Assembly: GCA_033720955.1 (NCBI GenBank)
Contig: JAWWBN010000056.1
Coordinates: forward strand, 1 to 17,644
DNA: 17,644 bases
Reading direction: 5' to 3'
Origin: JAWWBN01 sp033720955
GTDB taxonomy: Bacteria > Acidobacteriota > Thermoanaerobaculia > Multivoradales > JAHEKO01
The position numbers were made by a program, and so were the translations under genes. Positions 16,040 through 17,644 of this stretch are shown one piece after another. The first letter of the stretch is position 1. The number at the start of each line of letters is the position of its first letter. The notes beneath the pieces were generated by a model. It saw only the letters and a list, made by a program, of their open reading frames with translations. It was not told where the DNA came from and did no database searches.

Positions 16040-17644
16040 GCCCTCCCGGAAGCCCGCCGCGCCCCCCGACCCGGAGCAGGAGACGCGGATCATCGGCCGG
16101 CCGTTCCGCCGCGTGGACGGCCGGGCCAAGGTGACCGGCGTCACCCGCTTCGCCGACGACCTGGCCTTCCCCCGGATGTGCTTCGTCAAGCTCGTGCGGG
16201 CCACCGTGCCCCACGCCCGCATCCTCTCCATCGACCTCGCTGCGGCCCGTGCCGTCGAGGGGGTGCTGGGCTTCCTCACCGGCGCCGATCTGCCGGAGAC
16301 CTTCGGCATCCTCCCGGTCTCCCAGGACGAGCACGCCCTCTGCCCGGACAAGGTGCGCTTCGTGGGAGATCCGGTGGTGGCGGTCGCGGCCACCACCGAA
16401 GACGCGGCCGCCGAGGCGGCTCTGGCGGTGAAGGTCGAGTACGAGAGTCTGCCCACCGTCGCCACCGTGGAGGAGGCGGTGGCGGCCACCGACGACCCCA
16501 TCCACGAAGGCGGCCGCGAGGGCCCCAACAACGTCCACAAGCGGGTGGCCTTCGACTTCGGTGCCGTGGACGAGGGCTTCGAGGAAGCCGACCTGGTGCT
16601 GGAGGACACCTTCTTCTACGAGGGCAACACGCACCTGCCCATGGAGCAGCACGCGGCCGTCGCGGTGCCCGAGGACGACGGGCGGGTGACCCTCTACTCC
16701 TCCACCCAGACCCCGCACTACGTCCACCGCGCCCTGACCCGGGTGCTCGGTCTTCCGGCGTCGCGCATTCGGGTGGTGGCGACCCCGAACGGGGGCGGCT
16801 TCGGCGGGAAGAGCGACCCCTTCAACCACGAGATCGTGGCCGCCAAGATGGCCCTCGAGCTGGGGCGTCCCGCCAAGGTCACCCTGACCCGCGAGGAGGT
16901 CTTCTACTGCCACCGCGGCCGGCACCCGGTGCTCATGCGGATGCGGACCGGCTTCAGGAAGGACGGCACGATCGTCTCCCACCACCTGCAGACGGCGCTC
17001 GACGGCGGCGCCTACGGCAGCTACGGCGTGGCCTCGACCTACTACACCGGCGCCCTCGAGACCGTCACCTACAAGATGCCGGCCTACCGCTTCGAAGGGC
17101 TGCGAGTCTTCACCAACAAGCCCCCCTGCGGCCCCAAGCGCGGGCACGGCACCCCCCAGCCCCGCTTCGGCTTCGAGATCCACCTGGACAAGGCGGCCCA
17201 CCGGCTCGGGATCGACCCGGCCGATCTGCGCCTGGCCATGATCGAGGAGCCGCACGCGATCACGGCCAACTGGCTGCAGCTCGGCACCGTCGGCCTCGGG
17301 CGGTGCATCGAGGCGGTGGTCGCCGGCAGCGGCTGGCGCGAGCGCTACGGACGGCTCCCTCCCGGCCGCGGCCTGGGGCTCGCCTGCGGCTCCTACCTGT
17401 GCGGCGCCGGTCTGCCGATCTACTGGAACCACATGCCGCACAGCGGAGTGCAGCTCAAGCTCGACCGCTCCGGCGGGGTGGCGGTGTTCTGCGGCGAGAC
17501 CGAGATCGGGCAGGGGTCCGACTCGATGCTGGCGGCGCTGGTCGCCGAGGTGCTCGGCGTCGAGCTCGCCGACATCCGCCTGTGCGTCGCCGACACCGAC
17601 CTGACGCCGGTGGCCCTCGGCAGCTACTCGTCGCGGGTCACCCG
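16032..17644 (+). CDS. Molybdenum-binding large subunit, 4-hydroxybenzoyl-CoA reductase alpha-like (cut by window end)
   Basis: The first 537 residues of a protein usually about 760-790 long. The aldehyde oxidase/xanthine dehydrogenase a/b hammerhead domain covers about 30-135 (VDGRAKVTGVTRFADDL, GDPVVAVAATTEDAA). The first molybdopterin domain follows (about 155-400) with GGGFGGKSD at 254-262. The second domain is entered (GETEIGQGSDSM) and cut off. TREEVFYCHRGRHPV and PPCGPKRGHGTPQPRF are the forms I associate with 4-hydroxybenzoyl-CoA reductase alpha rather than CoxL. Such enzymes reductively dehydroxylate 4-hydroxybenzoyl-CoA, but other hydroxylases of the family share much of this sequence. 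The ATG at 16032 overlaps the small-subunit end by eight bases and has GGGGAGGGG in front. The catalytic C-terminal Glu and any flavin/[4Fe-4S] beta subunit lie outside the window. Confidence 0.95.
   Translation, partial: MAEPSRKPAAPPDPEQETRIIGRPFRRVDGRAKVTGVTRFADDLAFPRMCFVKLVRATVPHARILSIDLAAARAVEGVLGFLTGADLPETFGILPVSQDEHALCPDKVRFVGDPVVAVAATTEDAAAEAALAVKVEYESLPTVATVEEAVAATDDPIHEGGREGPNNVHKRVAFDFGAVDEGFEEADLVLEDTFFYEGNTHLPMEQHAAVAVPEDDGRVTLYSSTQTPHYVHRALTRVLGLPASRIRVVATPNGGGFGGKSDPFNHEIVAAKMALELGRPAKVTLTREEVFYCHRGRHPVLMRMRTGFRKDGTIVSHHLQTALDGGAYGSYGVASTYYTGALETVTYKMPAYRFEGLRVFTNKPPCGPKRGHGTPQPRFGFEIHLDKAAHRLGIDPADLRLAMIEEPHAITANWLQLGTVGLGRCIEAVVAGSGWRERYGRLPPGRGLGLACGSYLCGAGLPIYWNHMPHSGVQLKLDRSGGVAVFCGETEIGQGSDSMLAALVAEVLGVELADIRLCVADTDLTPVALGSYSSRVT

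Overview
This 17.6 kb window is very GC-rich (roughly 70%, GC-rich third codon positions). It carries densely packed metabolic, stress and regulatory genes of a free-living heterotrophic bacterium. The mix (a DUF885 metallopeptidase-like protein, a DUF6597-type AraC regulator next to a DUF1761 membrane protein, a 4-hydroxybenzoyl-CoA-reductase-like operon, frequent GTG/TTG starts) suggests an environmental Acidobacteriota or a similar high-GC Gram-negative lineage such as Myxococcota. This placement is an inference; no rRNA or tRNA is present to fix it. No mobile element, phage gene, CRISPR array or RNA gene was seen.

Layout. Positions 1-90 (-) hold the N-terminus of a 7Fe-type ferredoxin, divergent from a stress operon: a class B DnaJ/CbpA-like co-chaperone (239-1207), the ClpB disaggregase (1244-3880) and a Rieske ring-hydroxylating oxygenase alpha subunit (3877-4986) whose GTG start overlaps the clpB stop. 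A gene-poor 373 bp stretch follows. A minus-strand gene (5360-6835) encodes a secreted zinc-dependent phospholipase C/HET-C-like protein with a C-terminal membrane anchor. Divergent from it is an exported DUF885 protein (7020-8816), then an AraC-type regulator (about 8928/8982-9794) and a small DUF1761 membrane protein (9892-10299).

The second half is regulatory and catabolic. A cytoplasmic GGDEF-EAL protein (10337-12421, -) is divergent from a TetR regulator (12667-13239) across an AT-rich regulatory island. Convergent to that TetR gene is an SH3 plus metallo-beta-lactamase (ComEC-like) gene (13277-14778, -) that appears broken by three single-base frameshifts. Divergent from it, a second TetR gene (14892-15497) heads an operon with the [2Fe-2S] small subunit (15494-16039) and the molybdenum large subunit (16032 to the window end) of a xanthine-dehydrogenase-family enzyme resembling 4-hydroxybenzoyl-CoA reductase.

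The genes work in local modules. DnaJ and ClpB would act together in protein disaggregation (DnaK and GrpE must lie elsewhere). The second TetR has a perfect palindrome across its own start codon, so it probably controls itself and the oxidoreductase operon. The AraC gene probably controls DUF1761. No convincing wholly new multi-gene system is visible. The most unusual points are the TetR operator embedded in a probably leaderless start, the frameshifted SH3-MBL gene, the membrane-anchored HET-C/PLC protein, the EAL domain with two altered catalytic positions, and the clpB-Rieske translational overlap.
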